Shown one piece after another: positions 36,201 through 46,200 of a stretch of 64,000 nucleotides of DNA. Each line of letters begins with the position of its first letter. Within the stretch, counting starts at the first letter, position 1. The notes under the pieces are model-generated. The model made no database searches. It was given only the letters and a program-made list of their open reading frames with translations, and had not been told where the DNA came from. Both the position numbers and the translations under genes were made by a program. This DNA is from Muriicola sp. Z0-33 (GTDB lineage: Bacteria > Bacteroidota > Bacteroidia > Flavobacteriales > Flavobacteriaceae): assembly GCF_026126425.1 (NCBI RefSeq), contig NZ_JAFMPW010000001.1, positions 496,001-560,000 of the forward strand, in the 5' to 3' direction.

Positions 36201-36922
36201 TTCAGACACTGCGGCTGGCTCCATCCTTGGTGTGGAGGGGTGATCTCGGTTCTAAATTCAGGCTGGGCATGTCTTATGAGACCATTGAAGTGGAAGAAAC
36301 TGAGGATAGATTTATCAATACATTTTATCAGGCCAATGGGGCGGAAACCAACAATGATTTTTTTGGGGTAGACGGGCAGTACACTTATAGTAATGTGGAT
36401 AATGCGGCATTCCCGACTATGGGGATGGCAACTTCTCTACATGCGGGATATACCACCAACCTTGATAATAGTGATCAAAGTTTTTCCTATATAATCCCAA
36501 GCCTCTCTATGGCTTATAAATTAGCGTCTAATGGGAGATGGGTAGTTGCCACCAAATTGAAAGCCCATTTCAATATCGGAGATGATTTTGAGTTTTATCA
36601 GGCAGCCAGTATTGGGGGGACAAATGGCCTTAGAGGGTTTAGAAATCAGCGTTTTGCCGGCAAAAAAGCCTTCTATCAGAATACAGACTTAAGGCTTAGT
36701 ATTACCGATTTTAAAACTGGGTTGTTGCCTGTGGGGATTGGTCTGTATGGAGGATTTGATTACGGTCGGGTTTGGCTACCTGAAGATGATTCCAATATAT
36801 GGCATACTTCTGTCGGAGGAGGCTTTTTCGTTAACGGAGCGGATATTATCTCGGCAAATATGGCTCTGTTTAATAGTGATGACGGCCTTAGGTTTACCTT
36901 TGGTCTTGGCTTTGGTTTCTGA
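33242..36922 (+). CDS. Giant lipoprotein: metallophosphatase, kinase-like core and outer-membrane beta-barrel
   Basis: A 1226-residue protein. Start: an ATG at 33242 gives MTKHYVLILIVLLASGC, a lipoprotein signal with Cys17; the TTG at 33230 was rejected. Residues 40-345 are a calcineurin-type phosphatase (GDAG at Asp48, GDN at 81-83, GNHD at 123-126, HHP at 222-224, GHEH at 292-295). Residues about 440-740 include a nucleotide-clamp-like RLEHKSGRQYVMRALKK (447-463) and FDMMIGDWDRHVDQW with Asp602/His604, then PRDRDQAF (Asp629, Asp631). This recalls the DRH...D core of FAM20/CotH/HipA-type kinases. About 870-1226 is an Omp85/surface-antigen-like barrel ending in FTFGLGFGF. The phosphatase and barrel calls are firm; the kinase-like call is inference. 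Divergent from the HD-PycTM gene. Confidence 0.85.
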   Translation: MTKHYVLILIVLLASGCASYKAQYSEQGSDKDIISPQEVAHTFYLIGDAGLSPEGGLNPALKNFKSQLSKADQNSTAIFLGDNIYPAGLPKKSDEGYMAAKHNLDAQISVLEDFNGNAFFIPGNHDWYNDGLKGLKRQQKYIEEQLQSKKVFYPENGCPIEDIKISDKIVVIAIDTKWYLADWDKHPNINDDCEIKSRTKFFEEIESLIKKNRDKTTLIALHHPMFTYGSHGGQFSFKKSLSPIPVLGTFINMLRRTTGASPEDLQNKRYRDLKKRLVTLAQYSDRVILASGHEHTLQYIVEDNTPQIVSGSGAKKGAARLLNGSKFATGQMGYATLEVYKDGASRVRYFGTSETSGGKFLFTSEVLPPYREVKTTMQTRDFPPEVKASVYTKEETDKTNFFKSIWGERYRELYSREVTAPTVRLDTLFGGLRPVRKGGGHQSKSLRLEHKSGRQYVMRALKKSAELYLQAMAFQDQYIVGDFEDTYTEDLLSDFYTGSHPYAPFTIGKLSDAVDIFHTNPVLYYIPKQPALEEYNKDFGDELYMIEEHTSEGHDIESFGYTKAIESTDDLIKNLREDEKYQVDKAAYIRARLFDMMIGDWDRHVDQWRWAEFKDEDSGKVIYKPIPRDRDQAFSIMGDGALMNLATRIVPGLRLMEGFTEEIRSVRGFNSSPKTYVLDMAILPETHLELWEEQARFIQENITEEVIDDAFKAFPKEVHDETVVKIKKILLARKHHLMATAKEYYRVINKYGVVIGTDKDDYFTIKGLSPEQTEVIGQRIKGGEKAEIFFKKTYDKNITKEIWIYGLDDDDVFESSGKTAIKVRLIGGQNNDTYKIATRSGIQIYEHRNKNNNFEEAAKARIHKTNDYNTNTYLFSKLKSSFNQIIPTIGSNPDDGFKIGLTNIYTFNGFKQNPFTQQHTLNAAFYFATSGFDLGYKGEFAQVLGKANLELDAKFTSPNFSINFFGFGNETVNLDDDLDLDYNRVKIQTLRLAPSLVWRGDLGSKFRLGMSYETIEVEETEDRFINTFYQANGAETNNDFFGVDGQYTYSNVDNAAFPTMGMATSLHAGYTTNLDNSDQSFSYIIPSLSMAYKLASNGRWVVATKLKAHFNIGDDFEFYQAASIGGTNGLRGFRNQRFAGKKAFYQNTDLRLSITDFKTGLLPVGIGLYGGFDYGRVWLPEDDSNIWHTSVGGGFFVNGADIISANMALFNSDDGLRFTFGLGFGF

Positions 36923-36924
36923 TA

Positions 36925-37776
36925 CTATTTGATCTTAAAAGAATACAAATTTCTACCCTTGCCATGGCGTCGCTCATCAGAAAGTAGCAAGGTACTGTCG
37001 TTCTTAAAACAAACAGATTCTAGTTGGGTAGAAGTACCCAGGTCTATACTTGTAATTTTACCATTTGTAAAATCATCATCCTTAAAGTCTGTTATAATCC
37101 ACAACATTCCATACCCTAAAAGAACAACTTTTTGGTTGTCCGAAGAGATAGTGGCTGAGGTGACTATACATTTGGCAGCATTTTCACAAAGGGTAATAGA
37201 TCCCAAAAGCCGGGCTTTATGCTCCCCGGGCTGCGCAGGTATTTTGTAGATCTGGGCGTCGCCTTTAAAAGGTCTGGACTTATTTTTTGTAATCAGATAG
37301 AGATTATCGTCTTTGTAGAAGAGGGCTTCCGCATCGTATTTAAAGTCTTTGGACTTGGGAGGAAATTTCTTTTGCCCAGGATAAGAAAAATAAATCTTTC
37401 TAGCAGCAATTTTATCTCCTTTTTCTTTTGTGGGATCAGGTACTTTATAAATCACCAATTGTTTCCTGGTATTGCCATTATTACCGATATCGGCAATATA
37501 AACATTGCCTTTGTCATCTTTGGCCAGGTCTTCCCAATCCTTGTTTTTTGCATTAGTTACCTTAAATTTCTTTATAAGATGACCTTCAAAATCTACTTCA
37601 AACAGTTCATCCGTATTTCCATTGTCTTCAATTACCCAGATTTTGTTGTCTTCCAGGGCAACTATTCCGGAATTCTCATCTAGTTTTTTAGGGAGTTTGG
37701 TTATAAAGGTCAATTGGCCATAATTGGAACAGCTCACCAACACCATGAAAATAATAAGAGGAAGTATTCTATTCAT
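36925..37776 (-). CDS. Beta-propeller-like lipoprotein (SdiA-regulated/phytase-like), unknown function
   Basis: A 283-residue exported lipoprotein with MNRILPLIIFMVLVSC (Cys16) at the start. The mature part has propeller-like blades: LDENSGIVALEDNKIWVIED, DWEDLAKDDKGNVYIADIGN and LESVCFKNDSTLLLSDERR. These fit SdiA-regulated or esterase-like phytase proteins of Bacteroidota. No catalytic residue can be named. It is the last gene of a five-gene minus-strand operon. Its start overlaps the stop of the upstream GyrI-like gene by 8 bases, which implies translational coupling. It converges on the giant phosphatase-barrel gene with only 2 bases between the stops, so the two transcripts must overlap at their ends. 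Confidence 0.78.
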   Translation of the reverse strand: MNRILPLIIFMVLVSCSNYGQLTFITKLPKKLDENSGIVALEDNKIWVIEDNGNTDELFEVDFEGHLIKKFKVTNAKNKDWEDLAKDDKGNVYIADIGNNGNTRKQLVIYKVPDPTKEKGDKIAARKIYFSYPGQKKFPPKSKDFKYDAEALFYKDDNLYLITKNKSRPFKGDAQIYKIPAQPGEHKARLLGSITLCENAAKCIVTSATISSDNQKVVLLGYGMLWIITDFKDDDFTNGKITSIDLGTSTQLESVCFKNDSTLLLSDERRHGKGRNLYSFKIK

Positions 37777-38671
37777 CAGAATCTTCTTTTAGAGGTAAAT
37801 ACACTTCAGCTTTCCAAAGTAATTCATCACCTCCCATATTTGGGTTGTTATGGAAAACTTCTATCGGAAGCCCTGTAACTTCTTGTTTGGTCTTTTCGGC
37901 CTGATTAAGTAAGGCATACCAGGCGCGGTCAGAAGTTATATAATTTCCATTATAAATCGCTTTCAAAGCGGGTTTAGCCTTTAGCTCTTTATACTTTAAT
38001 AAAGGGTGTTCAGGCAAGCTGTCTGATGCGATTATCGGATAGCAAAAATTGTATTTCAAACTGTCTGTCACTTTATCCCAGGAAGTTACTTCTATAAAAG
38101 GGAGGCCATTCAATTTTACTTTGTTATTGACAAGAAAGTTACTTAGCAACGGAAAATTGTTCATCATTCCCTGTGCTTTACCAAATTGGGTCGTGCTCAC
38201 TTCTACATATGCACAATAGGTGGGGCCAAAAACATCTTTCCCGGCCATGGTAATTCTAATTTTACCAATGTGTTCCTTTAATTTTGAATGAAAATCTAAC
38301 AATGTTTTTCGTGTGCGCTTTTCAAAATCCGTATCCTTAAAGGGAATTTTGAGTTTGTTCATAAAGCTATGGTCCTTGTCTTTGGCATAGACCTGGATTT
38401 TGGTAAGGCTATCATTCAGTACGGAGAGTTTCCAATGGTAGATATGGGTAGAATCGGCAAATCCTAATGTCTGATTTAAGGCATCAATACCTTCTGTTGA
38501 TTCAATTTTACCATCGTCCAGGGTAATATTCCAGGTTTTGATGGTCTGATTTACTGCACCCACATTGGCTTTGGCCTTAAAGGTCACCTTATAATCATAA
38601 GACTTAAGAAAGAGATACCATATCAGGCCACCTAGTAAAAGGATCCCAATTGCAACAATGAATTTCTTCAT
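37769..38671 (-). CDS. Membrane-anchored SRPBCC plus GyrI-like domain protein
   Basis: A 300-residue protein with an N-terminal TM anchor (FIVAIGILLLGGLIWYLFL). A SRPBCC-like segment follows to about 160 (YKVTFKAKANVGAVNQTIKT). The C-terminal part, about 195-295, resembles the GyrI/AraC effector-binding fold (AIYNGNYITSDRAWYALLNQ, PIEVF, ELLWKAEVYLPL). This two-part layout occurs in many Bacteroidota proteins and suggests binding of a small hydrophobic molecule at the periplasmic face of the inner membrane. It lies between the haloperoxidase-like gene (3-base gap) and the propeller-like gene (8-base overlap). The fold assignments are by pattern only. Its ligand is unknown. There is no DNA-binding domain, so it is not an AraC regulator. 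Confidence 0.72.
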   Translation of the reverse strand: MKKFIVAIGILLLGGLIWYLFLKSYDYKVTFKAKANVGAVNQTIKTWNITLDDGKIESTEGIDALNQTLGFADSTHIYHWKLSVLNDSLTKIQVYAKDKDHSFMNKLKIPFKDTDFEKRTRKTLLDFHSKLKEHIGKIRITMAGKDVFGPTYCAYVEVSTTQFGKAQGMMNNFPLLSNFLVNNKVKLNGLPFIEVTSWDKVTDSLKYNFCYPIIASDSLPEHPLLKYKELKAKPALKAIYNGNYITSDRAWYALLNQAEKTKQEVTGLPIEVFHNNPNMGGDELLWKAEVYLPLKEDSDE

Positions 38672-38674
38672 AAA

Positions 38675-40021
38675 TTAATTTACTGCCAGCTTTTCTTCAT
38701 TTTTCATGTTCAAATTCTCTATAAAGAATTTTCCAAGATCACGACCTTGTTTAACACCTATATCTACGGCTTTTCGATAATGAATTCCACCATACATCCT
38801 GCTTATCGCTGCCTCGTCGGCGGCCTGGTTGAATGAAGCAAAACTTCTTATCGGCAGCCCATATGCCAGTTCGGTATCATCAGCGAAGGCAAAATTCTCA
38901 CCAAAAATATCAGTTAATGCCGTTGCTGCTGCACCAGACACTACACTGTGCCCACTTGTATATTCGGGAAACGGAGGAGTTTGTAAAACCGGCTGCCAGC
39001 TATCGTCAAAGTGCTTGTTAATAAGCGTTTCCGGCCTAATTAAGTTACTTCTGTATTTTTCGTCCCAGCAACTTATAAAAGCATCTGCAATAGCCATAGA
39101 GGTTTTGGTATAAGCAAATACGGTATCATCAAAGTTACTTTCCGTTTGCTTTGCAGCAATTTTTACTATTCCAATCCAATGTGCCCCTGGAGTAATTTTT
39201 TTTGTGGCAAACATTAAATGGCCACGAGTTACAGAAACGTAAGGATTACAATCCCAAAAGCGGGCAATTGCAACCTCTTCGGATTCGTCGCCTTTCTCTG
39301 TTATTTCGTTGCTGATATCATAAACCTCTTTTACCTCATTGTAGAATTCACTGCCTTTTTCCATGCTAAATGGCGGAGGAGGTTCTGGTTTAAACTGATC
39401 AGCAGATTTTATTACAAAAGGTCTGATTTTATTCCAATGTGGTTCTATCCCTTCCATGTAGGCAGGGGGGGTAGGCTGCCATCTGGAAACGTCTTCAATC
39501 TCCACGGTAAATTTGGGCATGGTCCTGGTCTGGTTATAGTTATCTTCGTTCATCCAGCTTCCAATATGATCCGATACCAGCAGGCCATATTCTTTAGACG
39601 CTTCAAATTCTATCTTATTCATAGCCTCCCAGCTGGTATAAAGACTATCCCTCAAGGGGGTTAACTTCTCCTCAGAAAATATTAATTTTCTACTTAGATC
39701 TATATGTGCAATAAGGGCCGCCAGCTGATAATTAACTGCTTTGGTCGAATCAGGTTCTGGGATGGCTGTTAAATCGCGTACCTGCCCGACAAGAGAATTA
39801 TATTGCTCATTTTGCAGTGCAATGATCTCATAGGCGGCGACATTGGGATAGGCAAATATCCGGCTAGCCACAGGGGGTGAAAATATGTCATGGATCATAA
39901 TCTCCACAACTTTATCGATACTATTGTGTAGTTCACTTGGTGCAACCTCTATGGGTTCTGAGTTTTTGGTACAAGCCGATAACACAGCTACTAATACCAG
40001 TACAATTATTTTCTTCATCAT
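38675..40021 (-). CDS. Vanadium-haloperoxidase/PAP2-fold lipoprotein
   Basis: A 448-residue lipoprotein (MMKKIIVLVLVAVLSAC, Cys17) of the vanadium-dependent haloperoxidase/PAP2 superfamily. The three-part active-site signature is present. KYRSNLIRP supplies Lys322 and Arg329, TSGH (355-358) matches the PSGH motif, and SRMYGGIHYRKAVD (407-420) supplies Arg408 and His414. That His would ligand vanadate or accept the phosphoryl group. The same fold serves as acid phosphatase or haloperoxidase, and sequence alone does not decide. The start overlaps the stop of the upstream FG-GAP gene in ATGA. Exported and lipid-anchored, so it acts in the periplasm or on the surface. It is the only recognisable enzyme of the operon. 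Confidence 0.87.
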   Translation of the reverse strand: MMKKIIVLVLVAVLSACTKNSEPIEVAPSELHNSIDKVVEIMIHDIFSPPVASRIFAYPNVAAYEIIALQNEQYNSLVGQVRDLTAIPEPDSTKAVNYQLAALIAHIDLSRKLIFSEEKLTPLRDSLYTSWEAMNKIEFEASKEYGLLVSDHIGSWMNEDNYNQTRTMPKFTVEIEDVSRWQPTPPAYMEGIEPHWNKIRPFVIKSADQFKPEPPPPFSMEKGSEFYNEVKEVYDISNEITEKGDESEEVAIARFWDCNPYVSVTRGHLMFATKKITPGAHWIGIVKIAAKQTESNFDDTVFAYTKTSMAIADAFISCWDEKYRSNLIRPETLINKHFDDSWQPVLQTPPFPEYTSGHSVVSGAAATALTDIFGENFAFADDTELAYGLPIRSFASFNQAADEAAISRMYGGIHYRKAVDIGVKQGRDLGKFFIENLNMKNEEKLAVN

Positions 40022-43000
40022 TCTCCAGTTTTATTTATTAATTGGTAGACCTGGACCTTTTCATTGTTGAAGGTCGCTAATACATATGGTTGGTTGTTAA
40101 GTGTAATTACATCTAAGCTCCTGGCTGATTTGTGAGCAAAGTCTAACCCTAGTTTAGACCCCAAAATTACGTCATTTTTGCCGTTAATCATAGCGCCGCT
40201 AAAGGAATCAAATCTCCCGTGAAATGGTTTTACCCCAAAATAGTTGCCCGCTGCCAGGACTTCAGTAGCATTGTCGCCATCAAAATCGTAAACTAGAAGT
40301 GCCATAATAGGTGCAACTTGCATTTCATTTTGGAATGGGATAAAAGTATACTCCCCGTTATTATTTTCAAGATATCCGGAACGCAATTCATCCACCGTTA
40401 AAACATCGGCTGTTTTCAACGCCTTTTTTTCAAAAATTTGATCCAGGGTTTTTCCTGCAAATTGGTTGTATGATGTAAATTTTTTTCTAAGGCTGACGAT
40501 CTGAGAAGCCAGGCCGTCAAAACTTTCTGCAGGATAATATTCTCCATTCTTGGCAATGGCAATAATTGTTTCGGTATTCCCGTTTTCATCAAAATCTGAA
40601 TAGTACATTTTTAATGGGAATTTTACCGAAGCGTTGAATTTACTATTGGTGCCCCAATTCCCCAAAACATAATCTATATCTCCGTCATGGTCTATATCAA
40701 ATGGGGCAATGCATTGCCATAAACCATTTATTTTGCCTGTCAAGGGGGTAATTTCCTCTAGTTCCCCAGCGGTGTTTTTAAAGAATCTGGGAGACATCCA
40801 TTCCCCAATCACTATAAGATCTTTTTGCCCATCGTTATCAATATCGTCCCAAATGGCATCCGTAATCATGCCTGCCTGCTGCAGTTCCGCAAGCTTAACA
40901 TCCGATAATATTCCATCGTCATTTCTAAGGAGATAGGAACTGGGGATTTTTCCAAAATCGTTGCTAATGGCCTGGTTACCTATAAAGAGATCCAGATCTC
41001 CATCCTGGTCAATATCACATGGCTTAACCACGGAAGTGTTTTCAAAATTGCGAGGAGTAGAGGAGGCGCTAAAGGCACTATCATTTTGGGTAAAATAACT
41101 ATCTAGAAGTGGCTCCATCTCATTGTAAAAATCTCCCCCTCCGCTGCCAACAAAGAGGTCATTTTTACCATCCTTGTCAAAATCTGCAATTACTGCGGCA
41201 ATATCTTCTTTGATAGAATCATTAACAAAAGCTGTTATTTCTTTCTCTATATAAAGCGAATCGGACTGTACAAATAGTTTGGAAGGGATAAATTTGGATC
41301 CTCCAAAGAACACATCGGGCTTGTTGTCATTATTCAGGTCTCCTATCGCAATTGCCGGGCCGCGATCAGCAATTTGGTAGGGTATGAGTTTCTGCCTGTT
41401 GAAATCTATATAGCCATCTTCTTTATGGTGGAAGGTCAGGCCCAGATTGTTTTCCACCTTTTTAAAAACTTCTTTTGTTTCTGGCCGTAAACTTCCATAG
41501 TTAAAAGGTTGTGGGTTTTCCGGTTTAATTTTAAGCGTTTGATTTACAGCAATGTCTTTGACGGTTTGAAACCTTCCATCGGGCCAGACAATTCTAAGAG
41601 AATCCACTACTGTTGCCTGTCCGTACCCAAAGTGAACCATGGGTTCAGAAGAGGCCTGAAACCCTCTTACAGTGTACAATTCTTTGTATTGGAGATTGCC
41701 TTGATGATAAGAAAAAACCTTTGTGCCAATACCCAAATGGTTAGGTGAAGTATAATTAAATTTGAGCTTTAGATAAGCCGACTTGGAATTCGTTTTATTC
41801 ACGTATACCACTGCAGTACTATTGCTATTATTTGCAACCAGGTCCAGATCACCATCCAGATCCAGGTCTGCCAGTGCCGTTGCTCCCGAAAAAAGAGTGT
41901 CTTTGGTAATCCACTGCCCGGATTTGTTTTCAAATTTCAGGGTTTCGGAGCCCTTAAAAATGTAATTGGATACTGCCCCTGAAGGCATCATATCAAGCGC
42001 TTGTTGATCTACAAGTTTGGTATTGTTTAATTTGATCCTGATTTGTTCATCGGATACAAATTTGATATAGTCCAGATCGTTTGGCCGTTTGGGGACACCA
42101 TTTGAGATAAAAACATCCTGATGGCCGTCCTGATCATAATCTTCAAAGAGTGCGCTCCAACTCCAGTCGGTTGCGGCAATACCACTTTGTAGCGCAGTTT
42201 CTGTATAACTGCTGCCCTGTTGATTCAAGTAAAGCATATTTCTTGGAAATTGATAATGATATCCAAATTGCTTTGTTCTTAATTTCTGTGTTTGTATATC
42301 ATCATCTCCTTCTGAAGTTTTAAGCACTTTTTCATCTTCCGGGAGCATGTCTAATGAAATTATATCGGGCCATCCATCATGGTTAATGTCTGCAACATCA
42401 TTACCCATGGAAAACCTTGTGGTATGCCCAAAATACGCTTTCAAACTTTCAGAGAATGTCCCATCACCATTATTCAGATAATAATAATCATCTTCGTGAA
42501 AATCGTTGCCAACATAAATATCAGCGTAGCCGTCCTGATTAAAATCTGCCACTGCCACCCCTAGGCCATAACCGTTTACACCTCCATAGATTCCTGCCTC
42601 TTCACTAACATCGATGAATTTACCATTGTCATTTCTGAGGAGTTTGTCTCCTGTCTGGTAGTTTCTTTTGCGACGAATATCTGCATGCCCATAAGATTCC
42701 TGGGTATGTACGGCATGATTTAAAAGATACATATCCAGATCCCCGTCCAGGTCGTAATCCAAAAATGCTGCAGAGGAGCTGTAAGTGTCAAAATCTAGTC
42801 CGTATTCTGCGGCTTTCTCCGTAAATGTATTATCACCATTGTTGATATAGAGTTCATTATAACCGTCAAAACCATTTATCCCGACAACTGCACAAACATA
42901 GATGTCTAATAGGCCATCGCCGTTAACATCTCCCATTACGGCACCGGTATTCCAACTACTATTTCCAAGTATCCCTGCTGTTTCGGAAATGTCTTCAAAG

Positions 43001-43278
43001 GCCATATTACCTTTGTTTAAATATAAGCGGTTCTTTACCTGGTTCCCTGAAAAAAAGATATCCGGAAGTTCGTCGCCATTAATATCTCCAACAGCCACAC
43101 CACCGCCATTGTAGAAATAGAGGTAATCCAGAATATTAAGGTCCTCGGTTTCAGATAGTGTATTGGTAAAAGTAATTCCGGTCTCACCAGCTGGCGGGTT
43201 ACTAAAAAGTTCTCCTTCCTTATTTCCGCAAGATGCAAAGACCAGCAAGGCCAGAATTCCAAATATTTTTTTATTCAT
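40018..43278 (-). CDS. FG-GAP/VCBS repeat lipoprotein with ASPIC/UnbV domain (copy 2)
   Basis: A 1086-residue lipoprotein (MNKKIFGILALLVFASC, Cys17) rich in FG-GAP/VCBS calcium-binding blades such as GDINGDELPDIFFSGN, GDVNGDGLLDIYVC and ADFNQDGYADIYVGND. These form integrin-like beta-propellers. An ASPIC/UnbV segment lies between two propellers (LGIGTKVFSYHQGNLQYKEL, RGFQASSEPMVHFGYG, DSLRIVWPDGR). The protein is similar throughout to the gene just upstream, so the two are tandem paralogues. The start at 43278 overlaps the stop of that gene by 8 bases. An in-frame codon 30 bases upstream would place the lipobox too deep and was rejected. Probably a surface-exposed binding protein. No enzymatic motif. 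Confidence 0.88.
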   Translation of the reverse strand: MNKKIFGILALLVFASCGNKEGELFSNPPAGETGITFTNTLSETEDLNILDYLYFYNGGGVAVGDINGDELPDIFFSGNQVKNRLYLNKGNMAFEDISETAGILGNSSWNTGAVMGDVNGDGLLDIYVCAVVGINGFDGYNELYINNGDNTFTEKAAEYGLDFDTYSSSAAFLDYDLDGDLDMYLLNHAVHTQESYGHADIRRKRNYQTGDKLLRNDNGKFIDVSEEAGIYGGVNGYGLGVAVADFNQDGYADIYVGNDFHEDDYYYLNNGDGTFSESLKAYFGHTTRFSMGNDVADINHDGWPDIISLDMLPEDEKVLKTSEGDDDIQTQKLRTKQFGYHYQFPRNMLYLNQQGSSYTETALQSGIAATDWSWSALFEDYDQDGHQDVFISNGVPKRPNDLDYIKFVSDEQIRIKLNNTKLVDQQALDMMPSGAVSNYIFKGSETLKFENKSGQWITKDTLFSGATALADLDLDGDLDLVANNSNSTAVVYVNKTNSKSAYLKLKFNYTSPNHLGIGTKVFSYHQGNLQYKELYTVRGFQASSEPMVHFGYGQATVVDSLRIVWPDGRFQTVKDIAVNQTLKIKPENPQPFNYGSLRPETKEVFKKVENNLGLTFHHKEDGYIDFNRQKLIPYQIADRGPAIAIGDLNNDNKPDVFFGGSKFIPSKLFVQSDSLYIEKEITAFVNDSIKEDIAAVIADFDKDGKNDLFVGSGGGDFYNEMEPLLDSYFTQNDSAFSASSTPRNFENTSVVKPCDIDQDGDLDLFIGNQAISNDFGKIPSSYLLRNDDGILSDVKLAELQQAGMITDAIWDDIDNDGQKDLIVIGEWMSPRFFKNTAGELEEITPLTGKINGLWQCIAPFDIDHDGDIDYVLGNWGTNSKFNASVKFPLKMYYSDFDENGNTETIIAIAKNGEYYPAESFDGLASQIVSLRKKFTSYNQFAGKTLDQIFEKKALKTADVLTVDELRSGYLENNNGEYTFIPFQNEMQVAPIMALLVYDFDGDNATEVLAAGNYFGVKPFHGRFDSFSGAMINGKNDVILGSKLGLDFAHKSARSLDVITLNNQPYVLATFNNEKVQVYQLINKTGE

Positions 43279-46200
43279 TAAGTGCAAAAATCTTTGGTTT
43301 GCCATCATTTATTGCTGCAAAAATATATTTATTCCCCTGCTTATCAACGAAAGGTTTTAAATGCTTAATTTCTTCTCGTACAAAAAATCCACTGCTGTTA
43401 TAATCCTGCCATTTAAACCCCAGATTGCCATCACCCAGGAGTACAGACCCGTAACTTGCGTCCAGGCGAGAATACTGCGGTTTAAATTCAAAGTTATTAC
43501 CTCCCATAATTAAATCGAGGTGGCCATCGTTATTAACGTCGGTACAGGAGATACCGCAAACACATGATAACTGTACCCGCCCCGGAAGAGTTTTAATAGT
43601 ATATCTGCCCTCGCCTTCATTTACGGCGATGACAGAAGCAGAAATAGCCACTTTTTTCATTATAGAATTCTCAAATATTTCTGGAGGAAACAATTCATCA
43701 ATGCTTTTCCTGGAGTATTCAGAAGCCTTTAGATTTTGCTTTTTTAATGACACCAATTGTTCTGTCAGTTCTCTTTTCTGATGAATTGGATAGTCTTTCC
43801 CATTTTCCCCAATAGTGACTATTTGTTCAATTGAACCGTTGTTGTCAAAATCGTTTACCCATATTTTCATAGGGCCAGCTTCTGTGGGCCTGTAATGCAA
43901 ATTATTTCCTTCGTTACCCAGAATAAGATCCATATCACCGTCTTTGTCCAGATCTGCTGCTTCTATAGCATTCCACCATCCGTGCAGACTATCCAGTTCT
44001 GTAATTGAATGGGATAGGCGTCTACCAGAATTTTTAAAGATTTTAGGAGTACCCCATTCAGAGATGGTTACCAAATCTTTTTTAGTGTCACCATCCATAT
44101 CTGCCCATAAAGATTTTGTAACCATGCCCGCATCTTTAAGATCATAGGCCAATCTTTCGGTTGCGTCTAAAAAGGTACCATCACCCTGATTTTCCAAAAA
44201 TAAATGGTTGGGATCTAGCCCATAAGTACCTACAACACTTCTGGAACCTATGAAAACATCTACATCTCCATCATCATCAAAATCGTGGGCAGAAATGCTT
44301 GCAATATTCTTAAAAGCTGAAGGAATACTCTCGGTAGAGGCACTAAAATTACCCTTCCCGTCATTAAAATACAGTCGGGCCCTGTAACTCTGGTGGCTTC
44401 CCCTTTCATTACCCCCGGAACCAACCATAAGATCTATGTCGCCATCACCGTCCGCGTCAAAAAAGGCAGCTGCAGTATCTTCGTAAATTGCATCTGCTTC
44501 CAACGCCCGTTGAACAAGAGGTCTTAACGCTCCTTTTCCGGAATGCCTATAGACCACCCCGCTTTTGCCTTTCGCACCACCAAGGAATACATCGTCATCC
44601 CCGTCACCATCTATATCCCCGATTGCAAGCGATGGGCCTTCCTGAGAAAGTAATTTGTTGATAAGACCTTCATTGTCAAAATCGTTGTAACTATTCTCCT
44701 GATGTGCAATTAACCGTTGGGAGCTAATTTCTTTAAAAAGAGTTTTTCCATGGCTTTCGTTTTGAGCCACATATTTATCTGTAGCATCTGATATTTTGAA
44801 CTCCAGGAGTTGATTTACTGCTACATCTGTTAATTTTTGTGTGCGATCATCAGGCCAGATTATCCGAATGGAGTCTACTTTTTGGTACTCCCCCAAACCA
44901 ATGGTCATAATATAGTCCATCGAGGATTGAAAGCCTCTGAAAGGGACTAATTCCTGCATTACCACCCTATCGTCATAATACAGCATAGCGGTAGTGCCAA
45001 TTGCGAATTTGTTCTTCTCAGCACCTTCAAATTTTAGTTTTATATAATTCCTGTCCAGTCGCTCAGAGGTATTATTTTTATAAATAAAAGCGTCCATATT
45101 GACGTTATTTACAACCACATCTAAATCTCCGTCATTATCCAAATCACCATAAGCTGCACCGTTAGACATACTTGGCAATTCGAATCCCCATTCCTTGTTG
45201 GCGTTATCAAATGTGATATCGCCATTGTTTTTAAACGCGAAATTGGGTTGAGGTTTTATAGGCATTTTATTGATAATAGAATCTATGGATTCCTTCCTTC
45301 CCGTTAATGCCATGTTCTGGATAATCTCATTAGCAAAGAAATCGACAAAATCCAGATCTGTGAGATCATGATTAATACCGTTAGTTACGTAAATGTCTCT
45401 CAGGCCGTCATTATCCATATCAAAAAGAAGCCCTGCCCAACTCCAATCTGTAGCATCTACGCCACTGTAATAAGCAATTTCTGAAAATGATCCATTACCG
45501 TTGTTGAGCTGTAAAGTATTTTGAATGTATTGCTGATAAAAATCCTTGCTCTGTTTTAGTTTAAATACGTCATAACCCTCAAATTCCATTACGGCCTTTA
45601 CGCGCTGGTCTTTTTCAGGAAGCATATCTGTAATAAAAATCTCGGCATTACCATCGTTGTTAATATCGGCCATATCTATACCCATGGCTGAGAGCGATAG
45701 GTGGGAGGTCCATTTTTTAATTTCTTCTCTAAAAGTCCCGTCCTGATTATTGATATATAAATAATCTCTTTCATAGAAATCATTGGATACATAGATGTCC
45801 GGATAGAGATCCTTATTGATATCAGTAACCACCACTCCAAGGCCAAATCCTATTAAGCTTCCGTAAATCCCTGCTTCTTCACTTACATCTACAAATTTGC
45901 CATCGTCATTTCTCAATAACATATCCCCGACTCCTTTGAATATATCTGGTACGCCTTTCCAGTCTTGTGCTCTTACATGCCTTTGTTCGGCATAGCCCAG
46001 ACTGCTCACCGGAATATTACTATTGTTTAAAATATAAGCATCAAGATCCCCGTCTTTATCGTAATCGAAGAAAGTGGCATGTGTTGTGAACCCGGTTTTT
46101 GCCAGATTATATTCCGCTGCTTTTTCTGTGAAAGTAAGATCCCCATTATTGATATACAGGTCATTGTCATGGTTATTGCCTTCCATGTTCCCGGCATTGC

